Shown here: positions 20,715-31,564 of the stretch, in pieces
Layout of the letters: the number at the start of each line of letters is the position of its first letter
How positions within the stretch are numbered: position 1 is the first letter of the stretch
Program-made: the position numbers and the translations under genes
Notes under the pieces: generated by a model
The model's input: the letters and a program-made list of their open reading frames with translations, nothing else
The model's database searches: none
Told to the model about the DNA's origin: nothing
From: Physcia stellaris
Lineage: Eukaryota > Ascomycota > Lecanoromycetes > Caliciales > Physciaceae
Direction: 5' to 3'
Assembly: GCA_018902385.1 (NCBI GenBank)
Contig: JABSSW010000096.1
Coordinates: 1 to 31,564 of the forward strand
DNA: 31,564 bases

Positions 20715-21883
20715 TAATCGATTTTATTTAATTTTTTTTAACGATTGCATGAACATCGTTGCATTTTATTTTTATATTCGTTGATTTTCATTTAATCGTT
20801 ATACGAATATATCAACATTTCGAATTCGAAAAAAAATTTATTGCATTGTTACACAACGTGCAATTCGACGATCAAATTTGACATTATTCGCAAATTCATA
20901 CATCAATTGTTTGTTTAATTGTTTGTTTAACACGTTCGTGCAAATGCGAATTACATGTCGAAAATATCGATTATAATGATTATTTTCAATGTTTCTCGTG
21001 AAAAAATTTGAAAAAAATTGAACGTAAATTATTGAACAAATGATCGCATTCGTATTGATTTAAAAATAAACGAAAAAACGTACAAAATAATATACGTTTT
21101 TTTGAAAAAAAAAATGATTAAAAATGAAATGTTGAATAACAAATTTAATTATATTAATATCAAAAGAAAATTGCAATCGATTTTTATCACAATTAAAAAA
21201 AAATATTTTACAATATTCGAAAACGTCGATTTCGCATGAAAAAAAACATGTTTGTTTCATTGAATTCAAAAAATCAACAACAATTGCAAAAAAAAACGTA
21301 CAAATTTAATATCATTAAAAAATTATGCAATAATAATTTTATTATAAAATTTTATTTATTCAATGTCGTTTTCGATGCAATCACATTTCTTTTTCGAAAA
21401 AAAAAAATGTTATAACGAAATGTGTCGATCAAAAAACATGATTTTTTCAAATATTTTCTTTGAAAAAATCACGATGAAACATTTAAAATTTGATAAATTT
21501 GTACAAATATTGAAAAAAAATGTGAAAATAAATTTCGAATTGAAATTCATACATTGCGAATTATATGAATTAAAAAATATCAAAAATCAACGATGCGATT
21601 TTTTTCGTTTTTGAAAAATCGCGATTTTCGAAATATATTTTTATGAATTTCATCATTTGTTATTTTTTATTAAATTAAATTAAAATAAATCATCAATGCA
21701 AATCAAAAAAAACATTTTGATTTAACGATTTATATTAAAAATTAACGTAACGAATTATAAAAACGATCGACGCACAATTTTTCAAAAAATCGACATTTTG
21801 TGATTAATTCGATTCAAAATATCGATCAAATCAACGTCAACATCGTTGTGCAAATTGTTACAACAACGACGATTTTTTTTTGT

Positions 21884-22080
21884 TCAATTTTTTTCGTTTT
21901 CAATTCATTTTTTTTTAATTCGTTTTTCATTTTTTTTTCATTATTCGTTTTCAATTCATTTTTCGTCAACAATTCATTTTTCATTTTCAATTCATTTTTT
22001 GTATGCAAATCATTTTTCAATTTTTTTTTGTTTTTTTTTTCATTGTTTATTTTTTTTTCACGACTTGTTTCGTTTTTTTC
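21884..22080. repeat. Low-complexity T-rich irregular repeat
   Basis: Many irregular copies of TTCAATTCATTTTT and TTTTTCATTTTC. On the - strand they read as a Lys/Asn/Glu repeat (KNELK, KMKNEL). The period is not constant. The pattern is probably replication slippage, or the remains of a Lys/Glu-rich coding repeat. Confidence 0.7.
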
Positions 22081-25000
22081 GATTCATAAAAATCGAAAAC
22101 GAAAATTGTAACAAAAAATATATTTAAATAAAATCAAAAAAATTGACAAAAATTGAAAATGTAATTGAAAACAAATTGAATTTAATGCAAATTTAATTCG
22201 ATATTAAACAATATATGATTTTTGCAATTACGTCAATTGTGAAAATTTCGAAAATCGTATTCGAATATTGAAAATTTTCGCGATCGCACGATTTATAAAT
22301 CGTATTCAAACATTGTCGATATTCATTTTTGACATTATTCAATTGTTGTTGAAATCATTGAACACGATCGAAAACAATTTATCAATATTTAAATCGATTC
22401 AAATGCGATCGAAATACGACGTTGATTGATTTAATTTTATTTCGAATATTTTGTCATATTTCGAATTTCAATTTAACATCAAAAACAATCGTGTTGCGAA
22501 AATATTGAATTGTCGCGATTAAATGTTTGTGACGATTTGTCAATTTTCGCAATTGTGTTTTTAATTTTGAATATTTCGAAAAATATCGCAAAATACAAAT
22601 CATAAAAAATAACGATTGCGATAAATATCATTGACGTCGTTTCATTCATCGTTCATCGAAATTTTTGAATTCGAAATTTGAAAAAAAAAATTATGTTAAA
22701 AAATTAAATATCAATATAACGAAAAACGATATTTCATTTTTTTTGTCGATGTTGATCGTCATAATCGAACATTTCGATCGCAAAAAAAATCATATTTGAT
22801 ATAAATAATAATTTAACACATTTGAAATTGTTTTAACAATTTATTTGATTTCAATCGCACAATTTTGCAAAATACAAACAATCAAACGAGAAATAAACGA
22901 CACGTTCGTATATTTGATAAAACACGTTAAAAATTAAATAAATTTAAATTTTCGCGAAACACGTTAAACAACAAAATAATTTGACGATCAAAACAAACAA
23001 TAATTGTTTTAATCAACGACAAAAATTTTGTTCAATCAATTTCGTCAATCACAATTAAAAACGTTTCGCGTTAAATTGCATTGTTTTTTTTTTGTTTTTT
23101 TATTTTTGATATATATTTGATGTCGCGTTGATTGTAACACATTTGTTTTTCAATTTTTGTGTTTTTATATTAAAATTCAACATAATGTTTTCGATTCACG
23201 ATTAATTCGATTGATTAATTCAATGATTTCAAACAAATTAAATCGAATCAAAAACGTCAAAATCGACAATGCGAAATTTCACGTACAACATTCACAATCG
23301 ATATTCGAAATTGTTTTTTTTGCGATAATCAATGTTGCAATTAATTGTTCATGAATTAAATTGCTCAATCAAATGATGTTGTTGATTTAAAAACAAATTC
23401 ATTATTTGCACGCACATAACAAAATACATTTAAATACAATCGCAAAAAAAAAACGTACAAAAATCATTCAAAAAACGCAAAATTATTTCGAATAATTTCA
23501 AAAATATATCGAACGACGAAATCGATACAAAAAACGACAACAACAATAAAAATTCGAAAAAAAAAACATGAATATCACATTAAAACGACGTTTGACAATT
23601 GTTGTAAATCAAATCATTCATGAATGATTCAATAACGTATTGAATTATTTACAATTTAAAATTTCGATATCAATCGATGTTTTCAATCTTTTTACATCAA
23701 TTGTGAAAAAACAATCGACATTAAATCGAAACAAATCAAACGATTTCATTTTTTTATCAAAAACGAACAATCGAAAATATCGACGTGATATAAATCGACA
23801 TTTTTTTGAACAAAATTTTTTGTTACATAAACGTTCGAAAAAAATATCGATTACACGATAATATTGAAAAATCATTAAACGACAAAAAAACAAAAAGATT
23901 TTTTTTAATGATAAACATGCATCTTTGATGAAACGAGTTTTTTTTTATTTTCAAACATTAATATTCAATGAATGTATCAAAATCAAATTAAACATTTGAA
24001 TAAAACATAATTTCGATACGATCAACGATTTTATTTTGAAAATGTAAAAAGAATGCAAACGAATGTTTGAACGCAACATAAAACGACATTCGAAAATTAT
24101 AAATGTATCGCAAAATTTCGAAACGCGAATCGTAAAATTATTTACATAAAAAATATGCAAATACATTAACGTCAACACAAATGTACGATTCAATCGACAT
24201 TTTTCGATTTAATGCAATTTACAAAATCAAAAACATAATGATTTCGTATTATAAATTCGAAATCATTGTCAATTTTTATCAATTGATTGCGAAATTGTTA
24301 CACAATCATGTTTTCATTCGTTTTGATTACAAAAATTTTGAATCGAAAATAAATAAATGCGTGTCAATTATCACAATAAAAATTAACAAATATTGTGTAA
24401 TTTATTTCATTTATTGTCGACATTATAATTATCGCGATTTACGACATATTTTTCAAAAATTTTAAAAATCATTTCGATTTTCAAATGTACATCAAAAACA
24501 TATTCAATAAATTTCGTTTTGTTATAATATTTTTTGTAATCACAATTATACATCATGCGATTAAAAAATATTTCGCGAATAATAAAAAAACAAACATGAC
24601 ATTCGAAAATTTAACGATAAAAAATATGTTACGTGTTATTTCGATTTTTTACATTATTAATATGCAACAAACAATTACGAATTTTACATGTTAATTTGAA
24701 AAAATTTAAATTTTCGTGTTCAAAATGAAATTTGCAAATATTTTCAAAACAAAATTAAAAATCGAATCACAATCAACGCAAAAAACAATGAAATTTTAAA
24801 AATTATTTCATTGAAATGTGATTATTTCATCGAAACGATCAAAATTTTGCGAAACAACAAAAAAATTGTTTCACGCGTTTTTATATCGAACAATTTTCAA
24901 ATTGATATCAATAATTCGAATATGATCGATGAATTCGTTAATCGAAAAATTAATGTCAATTATAACAATATCATATTATATTTTTTGAAAAAAAAAATTG

Positions 25001-26191
25001 ACACGATTTCAAATTTTCGTTCAATTTTCAAATTTTTTACAAACAATGATCGTTTGACATCAATTGTCGAAAATTCGAATGTCGATTCATTAAAAACAAA
25101 AAAAAAAAAAAAAAACAAATTCAATACGAAAACGAAACAATTGAAAAACGTGTCGAAAAATTGATAAATCGAATTCATATATGCGATGTCAATGTGTTTA
25201 TTGTTCAATCATAAATAACAAAATATAAAAAACGCAAATTTTGAAATCGAATCGTCGAAAAAAATAAAATTTATTATTTTATTGAACAACAAAACGATCA
25301 AAAATGAACGTTCACGTACGATTTAAATTGACAAACATGATGTAAAAAAATAAATATACAAAACGAAAAAATATTTGAATATATTTTGCATCGAAAATTT
25401 TGATTTATCAAAACGAATGAAAATTACAATTCAATGAAAAAAAAATTGCAAATGAATTATAAAAAACGTTTCGAAAAATCAATAACGATGCAAAAAAATG
25501 TAATTACGAAAACGATTTAATATATATTGAATACAAATTGTACATTTCGTGTTTGATAAAAACAATCAATTAAAATTTAATTGATAATTTAACACGAATC
25601 GATAAATTCAATGATAAAAATGACGTTAATAATCATTTTAAAACAAAAATTTCAAAACAAACGCGAAATAAAAAAAATAAAAAATATTTGATACGACAAA
25701 AACGAAACAAATTGTCAATAATTTTGATGTGTAAAAAACGATTTGAATGTTCAAAACAAAAAAACGAAATAAATGAAAAAATCATTAAAAAATAAAATGA
25801 TTTTTTGAATGCATGATGCGCACGAACAACAATCAACAAAACAAAAAAATTATTAATCAAAAAATATACGAAAAAGAATGAATTTATTTGATACGTTTTG
25901 AAATATTTTGAAACAATTCAATGTTTCAAATGTAAATTTTGAATCAACAATGAACGATTTAAAGCAAATTTCAATTGTTTGAAATTTGTTTTTGACGAAA
26001 CGTTATTGATTTGAAACAATGAAAAACAATAATTTTGATTATTTGATTAAACGACTCGAAACAAATCTCAAACGTCAAAATCAATCGAATATTTTTTTCG
26101 ACGTTGAGTCGAGATTTTGATTGATTACAACTTCAAAATTCAATATCAATTCGACGTTAAAAACGTTAAAATTGATGTTTTGATTCAAATG

Positions 26192-26395
26192 TGTCAAAAA
26201 CAATGTGTGAAAGAATGTAAAAAGCTTGATTGTTAATTCTACGAAGAAGTTTCGAAATATATACTGTAAAACTATGATGACAAATAATTTATTTCTCAAC
26301 GACAAACACGTTTAGTTTTCAGATTTTGTCATTGACAATCGTCAGACAGATTTTCGTCTCATAGTCGACAGATTTTTAACAATCTGTTTCAATCA
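26192..26395 (-). repeat. 3' LTR of chromovirus 2
   Basis: On the - strand it starts TGATTGAAACAGATTG and ends ATTGTTTTTGACA. Both ends align with the chromovirus 1 LTR (start TGTTGTGAACAAATTG, end ATTGTTTCTAGCA), and the middle shares ATATATTTCGA and C-T-T-T-T-x-CATT. It is about 204 bp. The partner 5' LTR should lie beyond the right edge of the window. Confidence 0.65.
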
Positions 26396-26465
26396 AAATA
26401 GACGACATCGTTTCGATGTCAACAATGCTTTCTAATCATACAAAACATTATTCGTGTTGATATTT

Positions 26466-26990
26466 CTAATTTTTTTTTAATTTCTGAAATCGATGAGAGC
26501 GTCGCATCAAAATATCAATTGCGATAATCGACGACGTGATTGAAATCAGCGAAATGATAAAAGATGTGATCAATTCGACGATGATTGACTTTCGAATCAA
26601 AACAAATGTTTCGAATTTAAAAGTTAACGAAAATGTCGTGTTCGATTTACGTGAAATAACGATCGCGAATCGTTGATTTGTTGAAAAGTGATTGACAAAC
26701 GTCGACGTCGAAAAAATAATTGTGAAAAACTTTTTAATCAATGAGATGACTGCGAAAAACTGTCTAAAATCGAAAAATTTGAACGAAATGATAGTTTTGA
26801 TCGATAAAATGAAAAACTTATGCAAACGATTTGACAGAAACATCGTTGAACGCAACGCGTTTTCGTAATTTTGTACAAAATTTTGAACGTCATCGAATTT
26901 TGATAAATTTCGTCATTCATCGTATTGTGATTTTCAATTTTTTCATTTGACAAGATATTCATCGTCACGACGCTTGATTTGACGTTTGTT
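26466..26990 (-). pseudogene. pol: Chromodomain and tail of chromovirus 2 pol
   Basis: Reading leftward from about 26990: IEKFINKRQIKRRDDEYLV, then K, TGA, KN, TGA, KSQYDE, TGA and RNLSKFDDVQNFVQNYENA, then on into the open tail to 26466. The three TGA stand where the chromodomain and its surroundings have Trp (EYLV-x-W-K...DEW). The longer open reading at 26738-27049 lies in another frame and is a shadow. Confidence 0.8.
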
Positions 26991-28328
26991 GATAAATTTT
27001 TCAATTTTTTATGATTTGATTCGATTCGTGTCTTTTTCAACGAAAACAAAATCTGATTGATTTGAGCGTGAACGATTGAAAAAATCGTTCATTGATGAAA
27101 AAACAAATTTCAATTGAGTTATGAATAAAACGAAATATATACGTCAATGATTCGAAAATTTCAATCGATATGTCAGATTGTCAATTTTTTCAAAAATTTT
27201 GAAAAAATCGATATATTGTTGATTCAACTTTTTATCGAGAATTTCAATTGTCGATATGTTGTAGTCATGATGCAATTTAATCAATGCATAATCGTCAATT
27301 TTCATGAACAAAAATTGATGTTTGCGATCATAATAATATTTGTTGATCATTTGAACGAATGCAATGACGTCAATCATTTCAAAACGAGCACGAGTAATTG
27401 CATTGAAAGAAGTTTTTGCGAATGATTTTCGATTGTCAATTGCGAAAAACTTTTTCAAATCGTCGATGAAATCAGATGTAACGAATTGACGAAACATGTT
27501 CAAAAATTGCAACGAAATGAATTCGTAAAACGTTTCATTGAATGTTTTGTGAATAATGACAAAGTGAAAATTGTTGAAATGACGTTGCAATTTGAGCAAT
27601 ATTTCAAGTCATTCAACTGAATTTTTCATTGTAATCAGATAAAATCGAAAAACAATTTCAATCATCTGATTAATTCGCTCGAATTGATCGTCAGTCTAAA
27701 AATGATATGCAGTTGAATAAAGCAAACGAATTTCGAATTGTTTGAAAATTGTTGTTTACATATCAAACAGAAACTTGCGATCTCGATTCGAGATTATGAT
27801 TTTCGATATATTTCAATCAGCAACATCTAATTTGTCGATTAACGCGATTTTTCATTCAGCGACAAATCAAATTTTTTTGTCGACAATGAGTGTGAATCGT
27901 TTCGTGAACTTGCAAATGACAAACATCGTGATATTCAATTCGTCACGAAAAACAAATAAAACTAAAATGAAATCAATGATGATTGTATGAAATGAAATCG
28001 ACGAAATTAATATGAATTGTAATGAGTCATACGATGCGTGTTTTCTGATTTGATACATTTGACATTTCGAACAATACTTCAAATAATCACGCAAATAACG
28101 AGACAAATCGCGAATATAATATGAAACGAACATTTTTTCGAAACATTTGACGTAATCGACATGTTCATCGTCATGAATCAATCGCAAAATGTCTGATACA
28201 ACGAAATGAAAAATGCAAAGACGACGCGATTCGTAAACATGATCATCGATGATAAAATTATTTGAACGAAAAATCAAATCATTTTTTTTTATAGAAAGAC
28301 AGTTTTGCGACGTTTTCGTCGTCAACAT
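26991..28328 (-). pseudogene. pol: Integrase region of chromovirus 2
   Basis: The 27867-28328 reading holds the zinc-binding part (IHDDEHVDYVKCF...YCSKCQMYQIRKH) and the first catalytic Asp in IIDFILVLF. At about 27780 the second Asp region reads SNRDRKF, so Asp has become Asn. Near 27690 a stop-TDDQFERINQ segment keeps the catalytic Glu; the stop is TAG for Gln. The 27144-27599 reading is the C-terminal part and ends YRLKFSNH before TGA (Trp), then RIYFVLFITQLK. Confidence 0.8.
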
Positions 28329-29134
28329 TCAGTATTTGATTGATCTTTTGTCAATTTAGATTTGTTTTGTAGCTTTCGAGTATTCGATTGCGAAAGTTTT
28401 TTTCATTTCGATTAGTGAAATTGTGAACAGAAAGCATCAAATTCATTTTCATTAAAATTTCTGATCATTGACGCGTTGATATTATCGTTGATTAAACGTG
28501 ACAAAACATCAGAAACAATGTGTTGCTTGTTTGATTTATGTCGAATATCGAGATTGAAACGCTGAATATAATTTGAAACACGAACAAGACGTAAATTGAA
28601 CTTGTCGATCGAGATTGTTGTCATCGTGATTTGATTAGCAATGTCGAATGCAAAGTCATGATCAATATAAACGATTGTTTTGTTTGACGAAATTTCAACA
28701 ATATGTTTTGTTTTTTTGAACATTCATACAATGTTTGTTATTTCGAATTTAATAAATCAATATTTTGTCTCGACATCGATGAGTAGTCGATTAAAAAAAA
28801 ATATCGACTTTATAACGTGACGAAGAAAATATTTGTTTAACTCGAAAAAAAATTTTTTGACATAATACAGCATGACATCGAAATCGAACTTTTTGTTAAC
28901 ATTCAAATCGATGAATAATTGACGTTTGAAATTCGAATATATTAAATAAAAAAATTTTGTCAAAACGATTTGCAAAGCATCGAATGAAATCAATTTTTTT
29001 GTCGTAAAATGTTGCACGCGTGTTTTCGAAAAATAAACGCGTTTAACATTTTTTGCAATAAATTCGTTACGCAAAAGTTCTGTTTTTTTGTTTTGTAACG
29101 ATTTGAAAATATCAACATAATGAGCGATATAATC
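28329..29134 (-). pseudogene. pol: RNase H region of chromovirus 2
   Basis: Reading leftward: LRDYIAHYVDIFKSLQNKK after the TGA that closes the RT segment, then LFIDLNVNKKFDF, IVYIDHDFAFDI and DIRHKSNKQHIVSDVLSRL. The DLNVNKKFDF block carries the same altered residues as chromovirus 1. Here IDHD keeps the Asp that is Asn in chromovirus 1. Confidence 0.8.
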
Positions 29135-29945
29135 ACGTAATCAGTCAATCAAGTCAAAATACGTTTCGAATTGTCGAAAAATACGAGAAAATCGAAATTT
29201 GACAATTGTTTTGAGTTTTTTTTCGAACGTGATTAAATCGAATGAATCAATTTTCTGATCGAGAAATGAAATTGATGAATAATTCAAAAAAATTTTGATG
29301 AACTTGATCGAAATGTTGTTTTTGTTTAATATTGAAAATATTTTGCGCAAATGAGTTTCGTGTTCGATTTTTGTACGAGAAAATATCACTATATCGTTCA
29401 CATAAATTTTAACAAAGTGACGATATTCGCGAAACAATCGATCAATTTGACGCTGCACGTACGTCGATGAGTTTTTGTAATTCATGACGATCACGTTGAA
29501 ATTTTTTTGATTTCTATGATTGACGACAATAAATTTGTGTCGATCATTTGAATGAACTCGTCATTGATAAAAGAAAATTGAACAATCAATGATTGATATG
29601 TAATCGCAATTTCGCATTGCGATTATAATATTTGTTTGCAATGATAACGAATATGCGTCAAATGTGTTATGACATTGAGATTTTTAATGTTTATAATTAC
29701 ACGATTTTTTTCTCGTCGTCAACGTTTTTTCAAACGCAAAAGCAAAAATAGAAAATGACGTTGATTGATTAATTCAGAACATTCGATCAGCGATTGCAAA
29801 TCGTCGAAAATTTTGTCAATCAATTTTCTGTTTTTTGCATTCAAAAAATACATTTTTGTTTTCTTTGATACACGCTTTTTTCAATCATTTTTCAATGATA
29901 TCTTCATTCAATTTTTTTCGACATTTTAGCAAAGTCGATATTCTG
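29135..29945 (-). pseudogene. pol: Reverse transcriptase region of chromovirus 2
   Basis: The 29141-29494 reading starts MNYKNSSTYVQRQIDRLF and has the box YVND (TAT-GTG-AAC-GAT, complement of 29393-29404) in place of YVDD, the same loss as in chromovirus 1. It ends FDLID before a TGA at the conserved Trp. 29495-29945 holds the N-terminal RT part, broken by stops in all frames. Confidence 0.8.
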
Positions 29946-31251
29946 TCAGAACGTCGAAAATTTCTCAACAATCTTGACGAATGAGTCTAGCTCGTCGAAA
30001 TTGTAAACGATAACGTCGTTAAACAAAACGATTTCGATCAGCGAAATAAAAACGTCTGTAAAAGATTTTTCGAAATTGAAAACTTTTCGCAACTCAGCAA
30101 CTGACATCGAAACTTGTGACAGAATGACTACAAACGATATCGATGTTTGTGACAGAACGATTAGCGACGATGAAATAGCAAACGTAATCGAAAAATTATT
30201 ATCGACTGTAACAACGACGACGTAAATCACGACGCAAACGAAAATGAATTTTTTGAATCAATCATTTTTATGAGTGAATTTTGATTTTTGACGACGAAAT
30301 ATCTGACATTTTCGTCGTCGATATCGATATGAAAATCATTGAAAAATCAATTTCAAATATTCTGTCTAATCGAAAATTTCTAAAAATCATAATTGGAAAT
30401 TCTTTATCGTTGCGTACAATAATAGACTTAATAAACGCGTCAACGAAATGCAAGATACAAAATAAAATTGAAATTGTCATTCGACTCAAACAAAAATTTT
30501 TGTAATCGACAATTCAACATGATGAACGACGACGATCATTTCGACATGTGACGAAATGACTGTAATTTTCTTGAAATGTACAAATCGTTGAATCGTCAAT
30601 TTGAAAAAGCGTATTTTCAACGATATGATTATGTCGATATTATCAATTATTGCATGTCTTTTGATCATGTCAATAGCGAAATTTTCGAATTCAATGATGT
30701 CATTGTCTAAAAGCATATTGACTTTCAAATTGTCAACGAAATGAATTTCACGCTTGAACAACGACGTGATTTTCTGATCATTTTTTGTGTCAAACATATA
30801 AATATCACATATGACATATTTTCAACTCTCATGCCGATTAATGTCTAGATCACGAATTTGAAATGACGAAATCATGATACGAATGAGAATATTGAATGTC
30901 TGTGCTTTGAAAAATTTCGATTCATAAATGAAACGTTAATATCGATGTTCAAACACACGTTTTTTGACACGACGATTACGACAAGTGAAATTTTGATTTT
31001 GACGTAATTTCAATCACGAAATTCGTATTCGATGTCAATATCTGCTGACGAATCGACGTTAAAACGAATAATGATGAATTCAAACGAAATAAACGAACTC
31101 GTAAATTCAACAAACGTGATTGTGTTCGATTGATTAAACTTCGCTGATTTCTTTTGTAGCATCGATTGTAAAAAACGAATTGAAATTGAAATTTTTGATC
31201 GAATATGTTTCGACGTCGCTAGAAAATTTCGACTTTTTGAAAAATCAAACT
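29946..31251 (-). pseudogene. pol: Protease and linker region of chromovirus 2
   Basis: Readings at 30486-30797 (FKREIHFVDNLKVNMLLDND, then IIEFENFAIDMIKR), 30268-30489 (RNFRLDRIFEIDFSM) and 29946-30230 (VIVYNFDELDSFVKIVEKF) match chromovirus 1 at 4027-4863 piece by piece. The LLDND segment fits the conserved L-x-G-N-D-I motif with Gly read as Asp. The protease active site lies upstream, near 31000, in a stop-rich stretch where NIDINVSF can be read. Short + strand readings at 30281-30505 and 31333-31515 are shadows. Confidence 0.7.
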
Positions 31252-31316
31252 ACAATCATCACGAAAATGACGATGTAACTCGTTGTTAAATGTGAAAACT
31301 TTTTACATCGACGACA
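31252..31316 (-). other. Zinc-finger-like module of chromovirus 2
   Basis: On the - strand: TGT-CGT-CGA-TGT (Cys-Arg-Arg-Cys, complement of 31305-31316), Lys-Lys, then after a one-base deletion N-N-E-L-H-R-H-F-R-D-D-C. The His codons are the complement of 31267-31275, and the final Cys is the complement of 31252-31254. It matches the module at 3478-3543 residue for residue at the zinc-binding positions. Confidence 0.6.
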
Positions 31317-31564
31317 ATGAGATAGCGACGACTTGATCATTACTATTGACGCAATGAAATTAACGAGAATTTCATTTTTTTTGATTCGAATTGTAGTAAT
31401 TCAAATTGTCGTTCTCAATATAATAATTTTTATGCTTTTGATTGAGAAAGTCTTTCGCAAAATGAATTGTGAAAATTTTTCACAAACTTTTTTTTTTTGT
31501 TATTTTCGTCGATAACAAAAATTCTAGTTTTGTTATCATGATTGTCAAATTCGTTTCGATTATC
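31317..31564 (-). pseudogene. gag: Partial gag region of chromovirus 2, cut by the window edge
   Basis: By position relative to the zinc finger module this should be the C-terminal part of Gag. No conserved residue can be pointed to in this short piece. Confidence 0.4.

Larger units (their letters stand above)
20697..26191. other. Saturated AT-rich background, no recognisable gene
   Basis: The continuation of the 10151-14316 background. Readings such as 21363-21614, 23640-23861, 24181-24465 and 24811-25164 have some charged character, and the last ends in a Lys-rich tail. I recognise no domain in them, and stops separate them in every frame. They may be parts of another old element. CpT and ApG become somewhat more frequent after about 26050, shortly before the second chromovirus. 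Confidence 0.55.
26192..31564 (-). mobile_element. Chromovirus 2 (Ty3/gypsy with chromodomain), decayed, cut by the window edge
   Basis: A second member of the same broad family as chromovirus 1, in opposite orientation: LTR, chromodomain, integrase, RNase H, RT, protease, zinc finger and the end of gag, read leftward. By matching to chromovirus 1 (3,640 corresponds to about 31,150), the window ends within the gag region. It keeps many CpT/ApG sites and holds the only GG and CC I found (30395-30396 and 30834-30835). Confidence 0.85.

Noticed and set aside
21826-22111. A coiled-coil protein rich in Lys and Glu
   Set aside because: The reading comes from an irregular T-rich repeat with both strands open, and has no other support.
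24181-25164. A run of + strand readings as another transposase
   Set aside because: They have some charged and Cys-containing stretches, but I could not match any to a known family and stops separate them in every frame.
26738-27049. A 103-residue - strand reading as a protein
   Set aside because: The chromodomain of chromovirus 2 lies here in another frame, with TGA at its Trp positions, so the open reading is a shadow.
1-31564. Canonical CpA-type RIP as the cause of the AT-rich state
   Set aside because: CpA remains common and Gln codons survive. The LTR pair shows 14 of 17 changes at CpT and only 3 at CpA.

Overview
This window is a gene-free, AT-rich block (roughly three quarters A+T by eye) built entirely of decayed transposable elements. 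The elements are of fungal type: Ty3/gypsy chromoviruses with a C-terminal chromodomain, a Plavaka-like DNA transposon, and an LTR element carrying Gag-like and C2H2 finger modules. Together with the mutation pattern, this points to a transposon graveyard in a filamentous ascomycete (Pezizomycotina). I see no intact protein gene, no tRNA or rRNA, no CRISPR array and no bacterial feature. Family names come from motif recognition by eye, not from a database search.

Layout. (1) 1-1002 and about 8465-10150 are the two halves of one Plavaka-like transposase pseudogene on the + strand. (2) Between them, at 1003-8464, sits a chromovirus on the + strand: LTR, gag, zinc finger, protease, RT, RNase H, integrase, chromodomain, LTR. 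(3) 10151-14316 and 20697-26191 are an old background mutated almost to exhaustion, with a five-copy 50-bp minisatellite and two short tandem duplications. (4) Inserted into that background at 14317-20691 is a structurally complete 6,375-bp LTR element: two 216-bp LTRs, TG...CA ends and a perfect 5-bp target duplication AATCG. It has no RT or integrase and instead carries, on the - strand, a modular array of Gag-like segments and five C2H2 fingers. (5) From 26192 to the right edge is a second chromovirus on the - strand; its 5' LTR and most of gag lie outside the window.

The most unusual signal is the mutation spectrum. By eye I find only one GG and one CC dinucleotide in the whole window, while CpG and CpA stay common. 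In the most decayed parts almost every C is followed by a purine. The two LTRs of the 14.3-20.7 kb element differ at 17 of 216 positions, all transitions; 14 are C-to-T at CpT (ApG on the other strand), 3 at CpA and none at CpG. This looks like repeat-induced point mutation, but with a C-before-pyrimidine (CpC/CpT) target instead of the CpA known from Neurospora or the TpCpG reported in Microbotryum. As a result Trp codons become TGA, Gln codons survive, and the RT box YVDD has become YVND in both chromoviruses.

Nothing here is likely to act as a protein-coding gene today. The elements differ in age: the background and Plavaka are saturated, while the two chromoviruses and the finger element still hold many CpT sites.
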